The position numbers were made by a program, and so were the translations under genes. The notes below the pieces were generated by a model. The model saw only the letters and a list, made by a program, of their open reading frames with translations, was not told where the DNA came from and ran no database searches. This document shows positions 6,926 through 15,201 of a stretch of 64,000 bases of DNA, piece by piece (the stretch's first letter is position 1; each line of letters opens with the position of its first letter). Source of the DNA: CAZDQL01 sp964507325 (lineage in GTDB: Bacteria > Planctomycetota > UBA1135 > GCA-002686595); assembly GCA_964507325.1 (NCBI GenBank), contig CAZDQL010000025.1, positions 7,079 to 71,078 of the forward strand, in the 5' to 3' direction.

Positions 6926-8437
6926 TCAGCGCTTCGGGACGAAGGGCGCGATCTTGCCCGCGGCGCGGCTCGCCTCGAAGGGGCCGACGGTGTAGGTGCA
7001 GGCGATGACGTACGGAGTGTCGCTGTCGGGGCCAACCCATGTGGCCGTGCAGAGGAAGCCTCAGCCGTACTCGAAGACCCCCGCGGCCGCGACCTTGCCG
7101 GTCATCTCCATGACCTTGTAGCGCGGCTCCAGCGGGAAGGTGTGGGTGTCGTCGAGGGCGATCTCGGTCGCCCTCCCCGCGACGTGTCGGATGTCGCCCA
7201 CGATCTCCCCACCCGAGCCGAGGATGCTGAACTCGATCTGCACGCGGTCGCTGCGACCGGCGCAGAACGCCTCGCGGTCGGTGGCCGGGATGGTGGCCTC
7301 GGGGAGGAAGGGCTCTCCGAAGGACAACTCCACCCGAGCTCCCTCGGCCACCGTCACGAACTTCGAGAGGGGCGTTGCGGCCGCCGACAGGAACCACAGG
7401 TCGCCCTGCGGGTCGCGCTGGTAGAGCTGGTAGCCGGCGACGCGATAGCGTCCGGGAGGGACGCGGGTCTCGCGAGCGGGTCGCAGGACCATCAAGTGCT
7501 CGCGATTGTCCTCACTGGCGAGCAGGAGGCGCCGAGGAGCGTGGGGCAGGCGCAGCGTGCCCAGGGCCTGGTCGCGCGGTTCGAGCCGCAGCCAGGTGCC
7601 CGTCGGACTGACCGCGAGCCGGAACAACTCGCCCCCCAAGGAGAGCCCGTTGCCCAGCCGGCTCGAGTCGAGCTCGCCGGCGACGTCTTCGTCGCTGAGG
7701 AACAGCAGGTCACCGCTCACATCCAGGGCGCGTCGGGGGTTGGAGTCCGCGACCTGGAGGTACTGCACGCGCTCGCCGAAGAGCCCGTCCACGTCGTCGT
7801 CGCCCAGCTGCACGCGATACTCGACCCCACCCGCTTCGAAGCTGCCCGAGTAGCAGCAGTTGCCCTGCAGCTTGACGACGAACTCCTCGTAGTCGAGTGG
7901 ATCGGTCCACTCCTCCCCCTCGGCCAAGACCGCGATCATCTCCTCCGAGTGGGCGATGACTCGCACGCTGTAGGGGAGCTCCCCCCCCTCCACTTCGAGC
8001 TGCAGGTCGAAGGCCGTCGACTCGAAGAGTCCCGGCAACGCCAGCCCATCGGACTCGCCGATCACCGGGTCGTCGGTCAGGTCGCGGTTGCCGTTGGCGT
8101 CGCAGTAGAGGCGGTTGTAGAAGACGTCCTCCTGACTCGCGCGATCGAGCAGGAGCAAGCGCTCGCCGTCGCAGAAGCGCGCCAACGCGAAGACCGGCTC
8201 CGCGCTGACGATCTCCGGCAACGTCCACTCGCCGCTGGGCGCCGCGGGCAGGCTCTCGAGATCGAACTCGCCGCGGAACGGGAAGAGCCCCTCGGGCTTC
8301 TCGCTCTCGGAGTAGCGCACGTACTCGAGCTGCACCTCGAGCGGCTCCTCCGCGACCGCGAGGGCGACGCCTGACAGACCGATCGCGACGCCCAATCTCA
8401 GCGCGAACTTCCCGCCTGTGCTGCTTCCGGTATCCAT
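6926..8437 (-). CDS. Exported FEYG-U selenoprotein A (undescribed family), Sec459
   Basis: 503 aa if the TGA at 7061-7063 is decoded as selenocysteine; otherwise the protein ends after FEYG at residue 458. The start ATG 8437 follows a GAGGGACGG ribosome-binding site and opens a signal peptide (about residues 1-29). The mature part is mostly beta-like, with an acidic EF-hand-like loop (DANGNRDLTDD, 113-123), a Cys-Cys pair (194-195) and GDDDVDGLFGE (212-222). After the UGA the frame runs 44 more codons: GFLCTATWVGPDS… then GPFE and a stop at 6926. Paralog B has the same order after its own UGA: G, Cys at +4, Trp at +8, GPFE, and a near-identical length. The Sec and the Cys four residues later form a UxxxC pair that could make a selenenylsulfide in the periplasm. 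The real stop lies 21 nt from that of convergent selD. Function unknown. Confidence 0.9.
7030..7046 (-). promoter_or_regulatory. Candidate bacterial SECIS hairpin in selenoprotein A
   Basis: On the coding strand GGCCA (7046-7042) pairs with TGGCC (7034-7030) around the 7-nt loop CATGGGT. The loop begins 19 nt after the UGA and contains GGGU, similar in position and content to known bacterial SECIS loops. Confidence 0.55.
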
Positions 8438-8486
8438 AAACCGTCCCTCGTGGGCCGCCACCGTGACCGCCCTGCGCCCGCTAGAG

Positions 8487-8771
8487 TCATGTCGGGCAGG
8501 CGCGCTTCTGGGGCGGCGCCGCCCGATCGTAGGTGGAGTACAGGTGTCCGTCGCGGCGGGCGACCCCCGTGAAGGTGGCGTCGATGATCAACTGGTACTC
8601 GCTGATCGGCTCGAAAGGGGCGAAGCCGAGGAGATCGGCGAGTTCGTCCGCATCCTCCGTGCGCACCTCGTGGGTCGCGGGGTGGCCCCGGGCGAGCATG
8701 CCCACGCCCGCGAGCAGGACGAGCCAGAAGGACAGACTGAGCCGGCGCCCGGGGCGGGGGAGGATGCGCAT
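8487..8771 (-). CDS. Small membrane-anchored protein, 94 aa, ending …RACPT before TGA
   Basis: ATG 8771 is preceded at ideal spacing by AGGAGGTGG, the strongest ribosome-binding site in this region, so the start is secure although the frame is open further upstream. A basic n-region (MRILPRPGRR) and one hydrophobic segment (about residues 11-27) give a signal anchor or signal peptide; about 65 residues follow outside the membrane (…EYQLIIDATFTGVARRDGHLYSTYD…). No family is recognised. It lies 49 nt upstream of selenoprotein A on the same strand and is probably co-transcribed. The codons after its TGA are CTC TAG, so decoding the UGA as Sec would give the tail CPT-U-L with a CxxU pair. I annotate TGA as the stop because no convincing SECIS hairpin is visible. 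Confidence 0.68.
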   Translation of the reverse strand: MRILPRPGRRLSLSFWLVLLAGVGMLARGHPATHEVRTEDADELADLLGFAPFEPISEYQLIIDATFTGVARRDGHLYSTYDRAAPPQKRACPT

Positions 8772-9249
8772 CCACCTCCTGCGGCGCGGGGCCGGCCGGG
8801 CTTGGGGTTGGCTGTCGTCGTGCTCCAGGGGCATCGGAGGTGCGAGTGTACCTCGACGCGGACGGGTTACCCCCGGGTCCGCCCCCGAGAACCCGACTGG
8901 ACTGCCCCCCTTCAATGGGCACATTCGGGGGGCTCCCGCCACAATCCCGTTGCCTTCAAGGACTTGCGCGGTCTTCGATCGGAGCAGGTCCACGCACTCG
9001 CGGGGAGCCGCCGGGACGCCGGCTCGCTGGGCGATTCGCCGCCGTAACGCGGTACCGAGGTGCCGCGTGCACACTGAAGGGTGGCAGTTCCGTCGGGCCA
9101 GGGGCGGGGCTGGTATGTACTCACTCTGTAATCCCCGCCCGTGTCCGGGGAATGACGCGCTCCCCGCCTACGGGATGTCCCGGACCTCGACCGAGAATAT
9201 GCACGTCGAACCAGAGAGCGGTGGTTACCCTGAGGTAGGAGGCCCGACC
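8772..9249. other. Divergent intergenic region between the two FEYG-U gene units
   Basis: Roughly 480 nt separate the small membrane protein (minus) from selenoprotein B (plus). Open frames cross it but none has a credible start or recognisable product. It ends in the ribosome-binding site AGGAGG (9237-9242) that sets the start of selenoprotein B at 9250. Promoters for both directions must lie here; I cannot place them with confidence. Confidence 0.6.
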
Positions 9250-10632
9250 ATGATCAGAGTTCTCATGACAGGGCTGTTCGCGGGTGTCGCACTCCTCGCA
9301 CCCGTCTTCGGACAGCGCTTCGAGCTGAAGCCCAAGAAAATCTCGCTGGGCAAGAACGCCGGCGACGTGTTCCCAGAGCTGGAGCTGCGCAACGTCGGCT
9401 CCCTGCCGCTCGGGATCGACGAGCCGAGGTACAAGTCCCGCAACCCACAGCGCTTCACCACCTTCTTCGGCGGCATCGAGGGATTCGATGTCGCCTTCGC
9501 CAGTGACGAGCTCAGGGGCTCGGGCAAGGGCTTCGACTCCCTGGTCGCGGACCTCAAGGGCGAGGGGAGGCTGTCCAAGGGCAAGCGGCTGAGGGGCAAG
9601 CCGGTGCGCGTCGGATCGACGAGTCAGGACACCGTCTTCCCGCCCTTCAAGGTCGAGTTGCCCACGGGTGACGACGAGCTGGACTACTCGGTCCGGGCCC
9701 GTCTCGTGGTCAGCTTCGACAGCCCGTCGAGCAAGACGCCGGAGGACTCGACGCTCTACCTGACCTCGCTCTGCTGCCTCCAGGGCAAGGTGGAGTTCGA
9801 CGGCGAGCGGGCGAACATGGTCGTCTTCGACGCCAACTGCAACGGGGTGTTCGGTGAGAAGGGCTCGCCCTCCCGCAGCAGGTCGGCGCCGGCGGGCGAC
9901 AAGATCTGGGTCGGGCGCGGCTCTCCCAACCTGGAGGCCGCCTACGTCGAGGCGCTGCCGCTGGGCAGGTACTTCTTCTACGAGGACAAGTACTACGACG
10001 TCTCCTTCCCCGAGGCGAACTGCGTCGAGATCGTCCCGGCGGACATACCGCTCGGCAGGCTCAAGGTCACCAACCCCGGATTCATGCTCGAGCTCGTCAG
10101 CGGAGGCGACGTGCTCTGGGTCAGCAACGCCAAGGGCACCGAGCTGAACGTTCCGGTCGGCGACTACCGCCTGATCACCCCCGGCTTCCGGGCCAAGAAG
10201 GGCAGGGACATCTGGGAGCTGCAGGGTGAGACCGGCAGCATGGACCACCGTTTCTCCGTCGCGGAGGGGGAGGAGACCGAGCTCGCGGTCGGCCCGAAGC
10301 TGAAGCTGGTCACCACCGCGACCTCTGCCTCCCGCTACGGCGCTCCGGTGATCTCACTGAAGTTCCACATCGAGGGCAGCCAGGGGGAGACGTACAAGTA
10401 CCTGCGCAAGAACGGCAGGAAGGTCCCCCTGCCCGAGATCGCCATCAAGTCCGATCGGGGCAAACAGATCAAGAAGGGGCGTTTCGAGTACGGGTGAGGC
10501 GGTACCTGCGGATACTCATGGCGAGTATCAAAGAAGGTCAAAGCCGGCACCTACTACGTGCACCTCGACATGGACACCGGTCCCTTCGAACAGGAGAAGG
10601 ACTACAAGACCCCCGTCGAGGTCAAGAAGTAG
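9250..10632 (+). CDS. Exported FEYG-U selenoprotein B (undescribed family), Sec416
   Basis: 460 aa with the TGA at 10495-10497 read as selenocysteine. ATG 9250 has AGGAGG seven nt upstream and opens a signal peptide (MIRVLMTGLFAGVALLAPVFG). The mature protein shares landmarks with A: DELRGSGKGFDSL (about 86-98), a Cys-Cys pair (175-176), DANCNGVFGE (194-203), PLGRLKV and a VGDYRL segment. It then reaches FEYG and the UGA. The frame continues for 44 codons, beginning GGTCGYSWRV, with GPFE about 30 residues after the Sec and an ending rich in Lys. Against A this tail keeps the G after U, Cys at +4, Trp at +8, Tyr, GPFE and a late Pro/Lys. A 7-bp perfect hairpin follows the UGA. The genes just downstream are tRNA-Sec, selA and selB. 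Probably a periplasmic or surface redox protein; the substrate is unknown. Confidence 0.92.
10511..10529 (+). promoter_or_regulatory. Candidate bacterial SECIS hairpin in selenoprotein B
   Basis: GATACTC (10511-10517) pairs perfectly with GAGTATC (10523-10529) around the loop ATGGC. The loop starts 20 nt after the UGA. The stem is AT-richer than its surroundings and both arms lie inside conserved coding sequence, as expected for a bacterial SECIS. Confidence 0.68.
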
Positions 10633-10649
10633 CCCGCTGCCCGGTGGTT

Positions 10650-10667
10650 CGGCCGAGCGGTCGGCCG
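10650..10667 (+). terminator. Hairpin after selenoprotein B
   Basis: CGGCCGA (10650-10656) pairs with TCGGCCG (10661-10667) around GCGG, 17 nt after the stop. There is no T run. It may only attenuate transcription into the tRNA-Sec unit. Confidence 0.4.
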
Positions 10668-10775
10668 ACTTGCACGCTCCAGGGGCAGCGTCTACCCTGA
10701 GCCCGTCCACGGTTTGCGCGCCGGTTCCAGCTCGAAATCCGGTGCCGCCGCCGCGGGCAGGCAATGCACAAGCGC

Positions 10776-10869
10776 GGAGGTGATAGGGGCCCGGTGGCTC
10801 CTGCGGCCTTCAAAGCCGTCGTACCGCCCAACAGCGGTAGGTGGGTTCGACTCCCATTCACCTCCGCCA
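10776..10869 (+). tRNA. selC: tRNA-Sec (UCA anticodon)
   Basis: An 8-bp acceptor stem, GGAGGTGA with TCACCTCC (10858-10865), is followed by discriminator G and an encoded CCA (10867-10869). The anticodon arm is GCGGC-CTTCAAA-GCCGT with anticodon TCA. There is a long extra arm (GTACCGCCCAACAGCGGTA region) and a T arm with GGTTCGACTCCC. The long acceptor stem, large variable arm and UCA anticodon identify the selenocysteine tRNA. It ends 13 nt before selA, so tRNA and mRNA probably share a transcript. Confidence 0.97.
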
Positions 10870-10882
10870 CCCCACGAGAGCC

Positions 10883-12301
10883 ATGACGACAGATCCGACC
10901 GACGCGGAGGCCCGGACCGATCCCAGGCGCAACCTCGTCGGTGTCTACACCGTCCTCGAGGACTCCCGGGTACGCAATCTGGTAGCCGAGTTCTCGCACC
11001 CGGTGGTCCTGGAGGCGGTGCAGGAGGTCCTGGGCACCTACCGCCGCGAGCTGGGGTTCGGTGACGCCCCTCCGACGATCGAGGAGGTCGTCGCGCGGGT
11101 GCGCGCCGAGGTGCTCGAACGCGAATGCGACCGCCTGAGGCCGGCGGTCAACGCCACCGGCATCATCCTCCACACCGGCTTGGGCCGCTGCGTGCTGCCT
11201 CCTCGCGCGGTGCAGGCCCTCTCCCAGCTCGATCACCCCTGCAACATGCAGGTCGACATCCAGAGCGGGGCTCGGGGAGGGCGCAACAAGACCACCGAGG
11301 AGCTGCTGCGGCGCATCACCGGCGCCGAGGCGGCCTTAGTCGTCAACAACAACGCGGCGGCCACCCTGCTGATCCTGCACGTCCTGTGTAGCGGGAAGCA
11401 GTGCCTGATCTCCCAAGGGCAGTTGATCGAGATCGGCGGCTCCTTCCGCATGCACGACTGCATCGAGCAAAGCGGAGCCGAGCTGGTACGAGTCGGCACG
11501 ACCAACCGCACCCACCTGAGGGACTACGCCGGGGCGATCAACGAGAACACCGGCGTCATCCTGCGCGTCAACCCCAGCAACTACCGCGTCATGGGGTTCA
11601 CCAAGGAGGTCTCGGTCGAGGAGCTGGTCGGCCTCAAGCGCGAGCACGACGTCGTGGTGGTCGACGATCTGGGCTGCGGAGCCCTGGTCGATACCGAGCA
11701 GTACGGCCTGCCCAAGGAACCCACGGTGCAGGAGAGCGTCGCCGCCGGAGCGGACATCTCCTGCTTCAGTGGCGACAAACTGATCGGTGGGGCGCAGTCG
11801 GGCATCATCGTCGGCAAGCGCGAGCTGATCACCAAGATCAAGAAGCACCCGCTGACGCGCATGCTGCGCGTGTGCAAGCTGACCGATCTGGTGCTCGAGC
11901 AGACGTTGCGGCTCTTCCTCGACCCGGAGACGTTGCTCGAGAAGAACCCGACCTTGGGCATGCTCGCCGCGCCCCTCGAGGAGTTGGAGGAGCGGGCCAC
12001 CCGGTTGTGCCAGCGGATCACCGCGCAGGGGCTGCCCTTCGAAGTCTCTGCGCAGGAGGACGAAAGCGCCGTGGGCGGCGGCTCGATGCCAGTGACCCCG
12101 ATCCGCACCTTCGCCCTGGCGTTGCGTAGTCCGACGCACTCCTTGGAGCGGCTGCTCGCGCTCCTCAGGCGTAGCGAGCCGCCCATCATCGCCCGCATCG
12201 GCGGCGGGGCCGTGGTATTGGACATGCGTACGCTCATGGACGGTGACGACGACGCCCTGGTCCAGGCCTTGGTGCGCATCGCCGAGGAGCAGGCTCGGTG
12301 A
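10883..12301 (+). CDS. selA: L-seryl-tRNA(Sec) selenium transferase SelA
   Basis: A PLP enzyme that converts Ser-tRNA(Sec) to Sec-tRNA(Sec) using selenophosphate. 472 aa from ATG 10883, the normal bacterial length; the frame is open further upstream but that would enter the tRNA gene. Visible are the N-terminal tRNA-binding region, NATGIILHTGLGR, the glycine-rich GARGGRNKTTEELLRRITGAEAA and NNNAAA. The PLP-lysine segment is CFSGDKLIGGAQSGIIVG. It is encoded directly behind the tRNA-Sec and overlaps selB by four bases (GTGA), so selA and selB are translationally coupled. Confidence 0.97.
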   Translation: MTTDPTDAEARTDPRRNLVGVYTVLEDSRVRNLVAEFSHPVVLEAVQEVLGTYRRELGFGDAPPTIEEVVARVRAEVLERECDRLRPAVNATGIILHTGLGRCVLPPRAVQALSQLDHPCNMQVDIQSGARGGRNKTTEELLRRITGAEAALVVNNNAAATLLILHVLCSGKQCLISQGQLIEIGGSFRMHDCIEQSGAELVRVGTTNRTHLRDYAGAINENTGVILRVNPSNYRVMGFTKEVSVEELVGLKREHDVVVVDDLGCGALVDTEQYGLPKEPTVQESVAAGADISCFSGDKLIGGAQSGIIVGKRELITKIKKHPLTRMLRVCKLTDLVLEQTLRLFLDPETLLEKNPTLGMLAAPLEELEERATRLCQRITAQGLPFEVSAQEDESAVGGGSMPVTPIRTFALALRSPTHSLERLLALLRRSEPPIIARIGGGAVVLDMRTLMDGDDDALVQALVRIAEEQAR

Positions 12302-14298
12302 GTCCGAATCCGCCCGGGCTGCTGCGGCCGCGCCAACAGGCGGACGTGCAGATGATGATCTGCACCGCCGGACACGTCGACCACGGCAAGACCAGGCTCG
12401 TCAAGCTCCTGACCGGCTGCAGCACCGACCGCCTGAAGGAAGAGCTGGAGCGCGGCCTGACGATCGAGCTGGGGTTCGCGCCCTGCCTGCTGCGCGGCGA
12501 AGTCTGCGTGGGAATCGTCGACGTGCCGGGCCACGAGAAGTTCGTGCGCAACATGGTCGCCGGGGTCTCGGGCATCGACATGGCGGTGCTGGTGGTCGCG
12601 GCCGACGACGGCGTCATGCCGCAGACGATCGAGCACCTCGAGATCATGGAGCTGGTCGGCGTGCGCCACGGGATGGTGGCCCTGACGAAGATCGACATGG
12701 TCTCCCCCGAGCGCGTCGAGGAGGTGAGTCGGCAGGTGGAGGAGCTGCTCGTCGGGACCTTCATGGAAGGCGCGCGCATCTGTCCCGTCTCCTCGGAGAC
12801 CCTGGACGGCTTGACCGAGTTCTACGACGGCCTGGTGGAGGAGGTGCGCGGGCTCGAGCGGCGCCGCTCGGACCACGTCTTCCGCATGCCGATCCTGAGC
12901 GCCTTCTCGAGCGAGGGCTTCGGCAGCGTGCTGACCGGCATCCCCCTCGATGGAACGATCGAGCTGGGCCAGCAGGTGGAGCTGGTGCCCGGCGGCCAGA
13001 AGGGCCGCGTGCGTGGCCTGCAGCGCTTCCTGCGCGACGCGCAGGACGGGGGCTACGGCCAGTGCCTGGCGGTGAACATCCCCGACTTCGGCAAGCTGCA
13101 GCCCGAGCGGGGGCAGGTCCTGAGCACGCCCGGCTACCTACGACCCGCGCGCGCCTTCTACCTGCGCCTCAAGGTCGTCTCGGGTGTCGGCAAGCCCCTG
13201 CGCAACGCGGAGGAGATCTCCTTCCACGCCGGCACGAGCGAGGTCAAGGGCAAGCTCTACCTGCTGGAGGAGAAGGTGCTCGAGGCCGGCGGCGAGGGAC
13301 TGGCCCACATCGTTCTCAAGGCGCCGGTCGCGGCTGCCGTGCGCGACCGCTTCATCGTGCGGCGCGCCTCGCCGGCCCGCACCGTCGCCGGAGGTGAGAT
13401 CATCGGCAGCGAGGAGAGCGGCGAACGCGCGCGGCGCCGGCAGGCGCTCGAGCGCTTGCGCGGGTACCTCTCCTTCTTCGAAGGCACGCAGGCCGAGGGC
13501 CCCGGGCTCTTGGAGCGCGAGGTGGAGTACTTCCTCGCCAGCGAGGGCGTGCGCGACCACTCGCTCGAGAGGATCGCGCGCGGCACCCTGCTGACGGAGG
13601 AGAAGGCCGGCGAGTGTCTCGCGCGGCTGGTGGCGGCGGAGAGGGTCATCGAGCTCACCCCCGACTCCTACGTCCACGCCGAGGAGTACCGCGCCTGCCT
13701 CGAGCTGGCCGCCGCGCGCGTGCAGGAGGCGTGCGACGCGGGCAAGCTCGAGCTCTCGATCAGCGAACTCCGTCAGGGCTACGATTGGCCGTTGCCGCTG
13801 TGGTCTCGCTTGCAGGAGGAGCTCGAGGGTGAGGGCCTGGTGGCGCGCAAGGGGGAGCGCTTCGTGCTGCACGGTGCCGTGCAGGAGGCCGATGCCGGCC
13901 TGGCGGCCGAGGAGCGCGAGCTCATGGAGCGGCTGCAGGAGGTCTACGAGCGCACCGGCTTCCGCTCGCCTCGCCCCGACGAGCTGCCGGCGATGCTCGG
14001 CGCGTCAGAGGGGCGCATCGAGAGCCTGCTCGAGCTCCAGGTCGCCCGCGAACGGCTCTTCCGCCTCGGCAAGAACGTCGTCTTGAGCCGCAACTGGCTG
14101 CTCAAGGCCCAGGAGATCGTCGTGCAGGTGATCGAACGGGACGGCGTACTCGACTCGGCGGACTTCAAGACCCACCTCGAAACGTCGCGCAAGTACGCCC
14201 TGGCCGTGCTCGACTTCCTCGACGCGCGCAAGGTGCTCATCCGCCACGGCAATCACCGCAAGCTCTCGGGGAATTACCGCGCCAACATGATCCAGTAG
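12298..14298 (+). CDS. selB: Selenocysteine-specific translation elongation factor SelB
   Basis: The 666-aa GTPase delivers Sec-tRNA(Sec) to UGA codons marked by a SECIS hairpin. GTPase motifs: TAGHVDHGKT (G1), the switch region with ERGLTIELGF (G2), DVPGHEKFVRNM (G3) and TKID (G4; Thr in place of Asn, as usual in SelB). Domains II-III follow, then a C-terminal array of winged helices (about residues 395-666) that reads the SECIS. It starts at GTG 12298, overlapping the selA stop; an internal ATG just before MICTAGHVDHG is an alternative that would remove an 18-residue leader. Length and domain order are typical. Confidence 0.97.
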   Translation: MSPNPPGLLRPRQQADVQMMICTAGHVDHGKTRLVKLLTGCSTDRLKEELERGLTIELGFAPCLLRGEVCVGIVDVPGHEKFVRNMVAGVSGIDMAVLVVAADDGVMPQTIEHLEIMELVGVRHGMVALTKIDMVSPERVEEVSRQVEELLVGTFMEGARICPVSSETLDGLTEFYDGLVEEVRGLERRRSDHVFRMPILSAFSSEGFGSVLTGIPLDGTIELGQQVELVPGGQKGRVRGLQRFLRDAQDGGYGQCLAVNIPDFGKLQPERGQVLSTPGYLRPARAFYLRLKVVSGVGKPLRNAEEISFHAGTSEVKGKLYLLEEKVLEAGGEGLAHIVLKAPVAAAVRDRFIVRRASPARTVAGGEIIGSEESGERARRRQALERLRGYLSFFEGTQAEGPGLLEREVEYFLASEGVRDHSLERIARGTLLTEEKAGECLARLVAAERVIELTPDSYVHAEEYRACLELAAARVQEACDAGKLELSISELRQGYDWPLPLWSRLQEELEGEGLVARKGERFVLHGAVQEADAGLAAEERELMERLQEVYERTGFRSPRPDELPAMLGASEGRIESLLELQVARERLFRLGKNVVLSRNWLLKAQEIVVQVIERDGVLDSADFKTHLETSRKYALAVLDFLDARKVLIRHGNHRKLSGNYRANMIQ

Positions 14299-14357
14299 AC
14301 TTCCCACCTGCTGAGACGGCACCCCGCAGCCACCTCCGAGCCCCCTGCAAGCGCCCG

Positions 14358-15191
14358 ATGCGCAGACGAATCGTCCAGTCCCTCTCCCTCCTCGGCCTGC
14401 ACAGCTCGTGGTGGGGGGGACAAGTGAAGTGGCTCTGCAACCCGGTCATGAGCTGCCACTCCTGTCTGCTCTCCTGGTTCGCCTGCCCGGTGGGTGTGTT
14501 CGTCCACTACTCCGGGTACCACCTCTTCCCGTGGCTCGCGCTGGGGACGATCACCCTGATCGGAGTGCTGGTCGGTCGGATGCTCTGCGGCTGGGTCTGC
14601 CCCTTCGGCTTCCTGCAGGACCTCTTGCACAAGATCCCGACGCGCAAGTTCAGGCTCCCCAAGTGGACCTCGTGGATCAAGTACGTGGTGCTGCTCCTGA
14701 CGGTCCTGCTCGTCCCCTTCCTCTACGGGGAGGAGTCGAAACTCGTCTTCTGCCGCTACTGCCCCGCCTCCTTCCTGCAGGTCACCCTGCCCCACCTGGT
14801 CGGGGGGGGCACGATCAGCACCTGGACCCTCATCAAGGGCGGAGTGACGGTGGGCGTCATCGTGGGGGTCATCCTCTCAGAGCGCGCCTTCTGCAAGCTG
14901 CTCTGTCCGATCGGCGCCATGATGGCGCCCTTCAACTTCGTCAGCCTCTGGATCCTCAAGGTGCCCGACCCCGACTGCCTGGGCTGCGTCAAGTGCGGCC
15001 AGGTCTGCCCGACGGACTGCGCCCCCAACTCGCGGGTCGAGATCGGGGTGCCCGCCAATCGCGCCTTGGACTGCGTCGTCTGCCACGACTGCCAGCCCCC
15101 CTGCCCGCAGAAGAGTGACCGCCCACGCCAGCCGGGGAAGCGCCGGCGCGCGGAGCTGGAGCAGATGTGGGCCGGGCGGGAGTACGACTGA
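14358..15191 (+). CDS. Membrane 4Fe-4S ferredoxin-type protein (NapH/NosR-C/YccM-like)
   Basis: The 277-aa protein has several membrane segments carrying cysteine motifs: an N-terminal CNPVMSCHSC…FACPVGVF, then CGWVCPFGFLQDLL, and later FCKLLCPIGAMM, the paired Cys-Pro motifs of NapH-type quinol or ferredoxin membrane proteins. The C-terminus has two ferredoxin CxxCxxCxxxCP motifs (CLGCVKCGQVCP and CVVCHDCQPPCP), giving room for two [4Fe-4S] clusters. Its likely role is moving electrons between the membrane pool and a soluble partner. It lies 59 nt after selB and faces the hgdC/hgdB-like pair tail to tail. Those proteins need low-potential electrons, so they are plausible but unproven partners. 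Confidence 0.85.
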   Translation: MRRRIVQSLSLLGLHSSWWGGQVKWLCNPVMSCHSCLLSWFACPVGVFVHYSGYHLFPWLALGTITLIGVLVGRMLCGWVCPFGFLQDLLHKIPTRKFRLPKWTSWIKYVVLLLTVLLVPFLYGEESKLVFCRYCPASFLQVTLPHLVGGGTISTWTLIKGGVTVGVIVGVILSERAFCKLLCPIGAMMAPFNFVSLWILKVPDPDCLGCVKCGQVCPTDCAPNSRVEIGVPANRALDCVVCHDCQPPCPQKSDRPRQPGKRRRAELEQMWAGREYD

Positions 15192-15201
15192 GCCGCGCGC
15201 T

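Noticed and set aside
7061..8437. Selenoprotein A as a pseudogene with a premature stop
   Set aside because: The frame before and after the TGA is intact, the tail is conserved with the paralog, and the paralog has TGA at the same place. Two independent identical nonsense mutations are far less likely than Sec decoding.
10841..10882. selA starting upstream at GTG 10841
   Set aside because: The extension would be encoded inside the tRNA-Sec gene; ATG 10883 gives a normal-length SelA.
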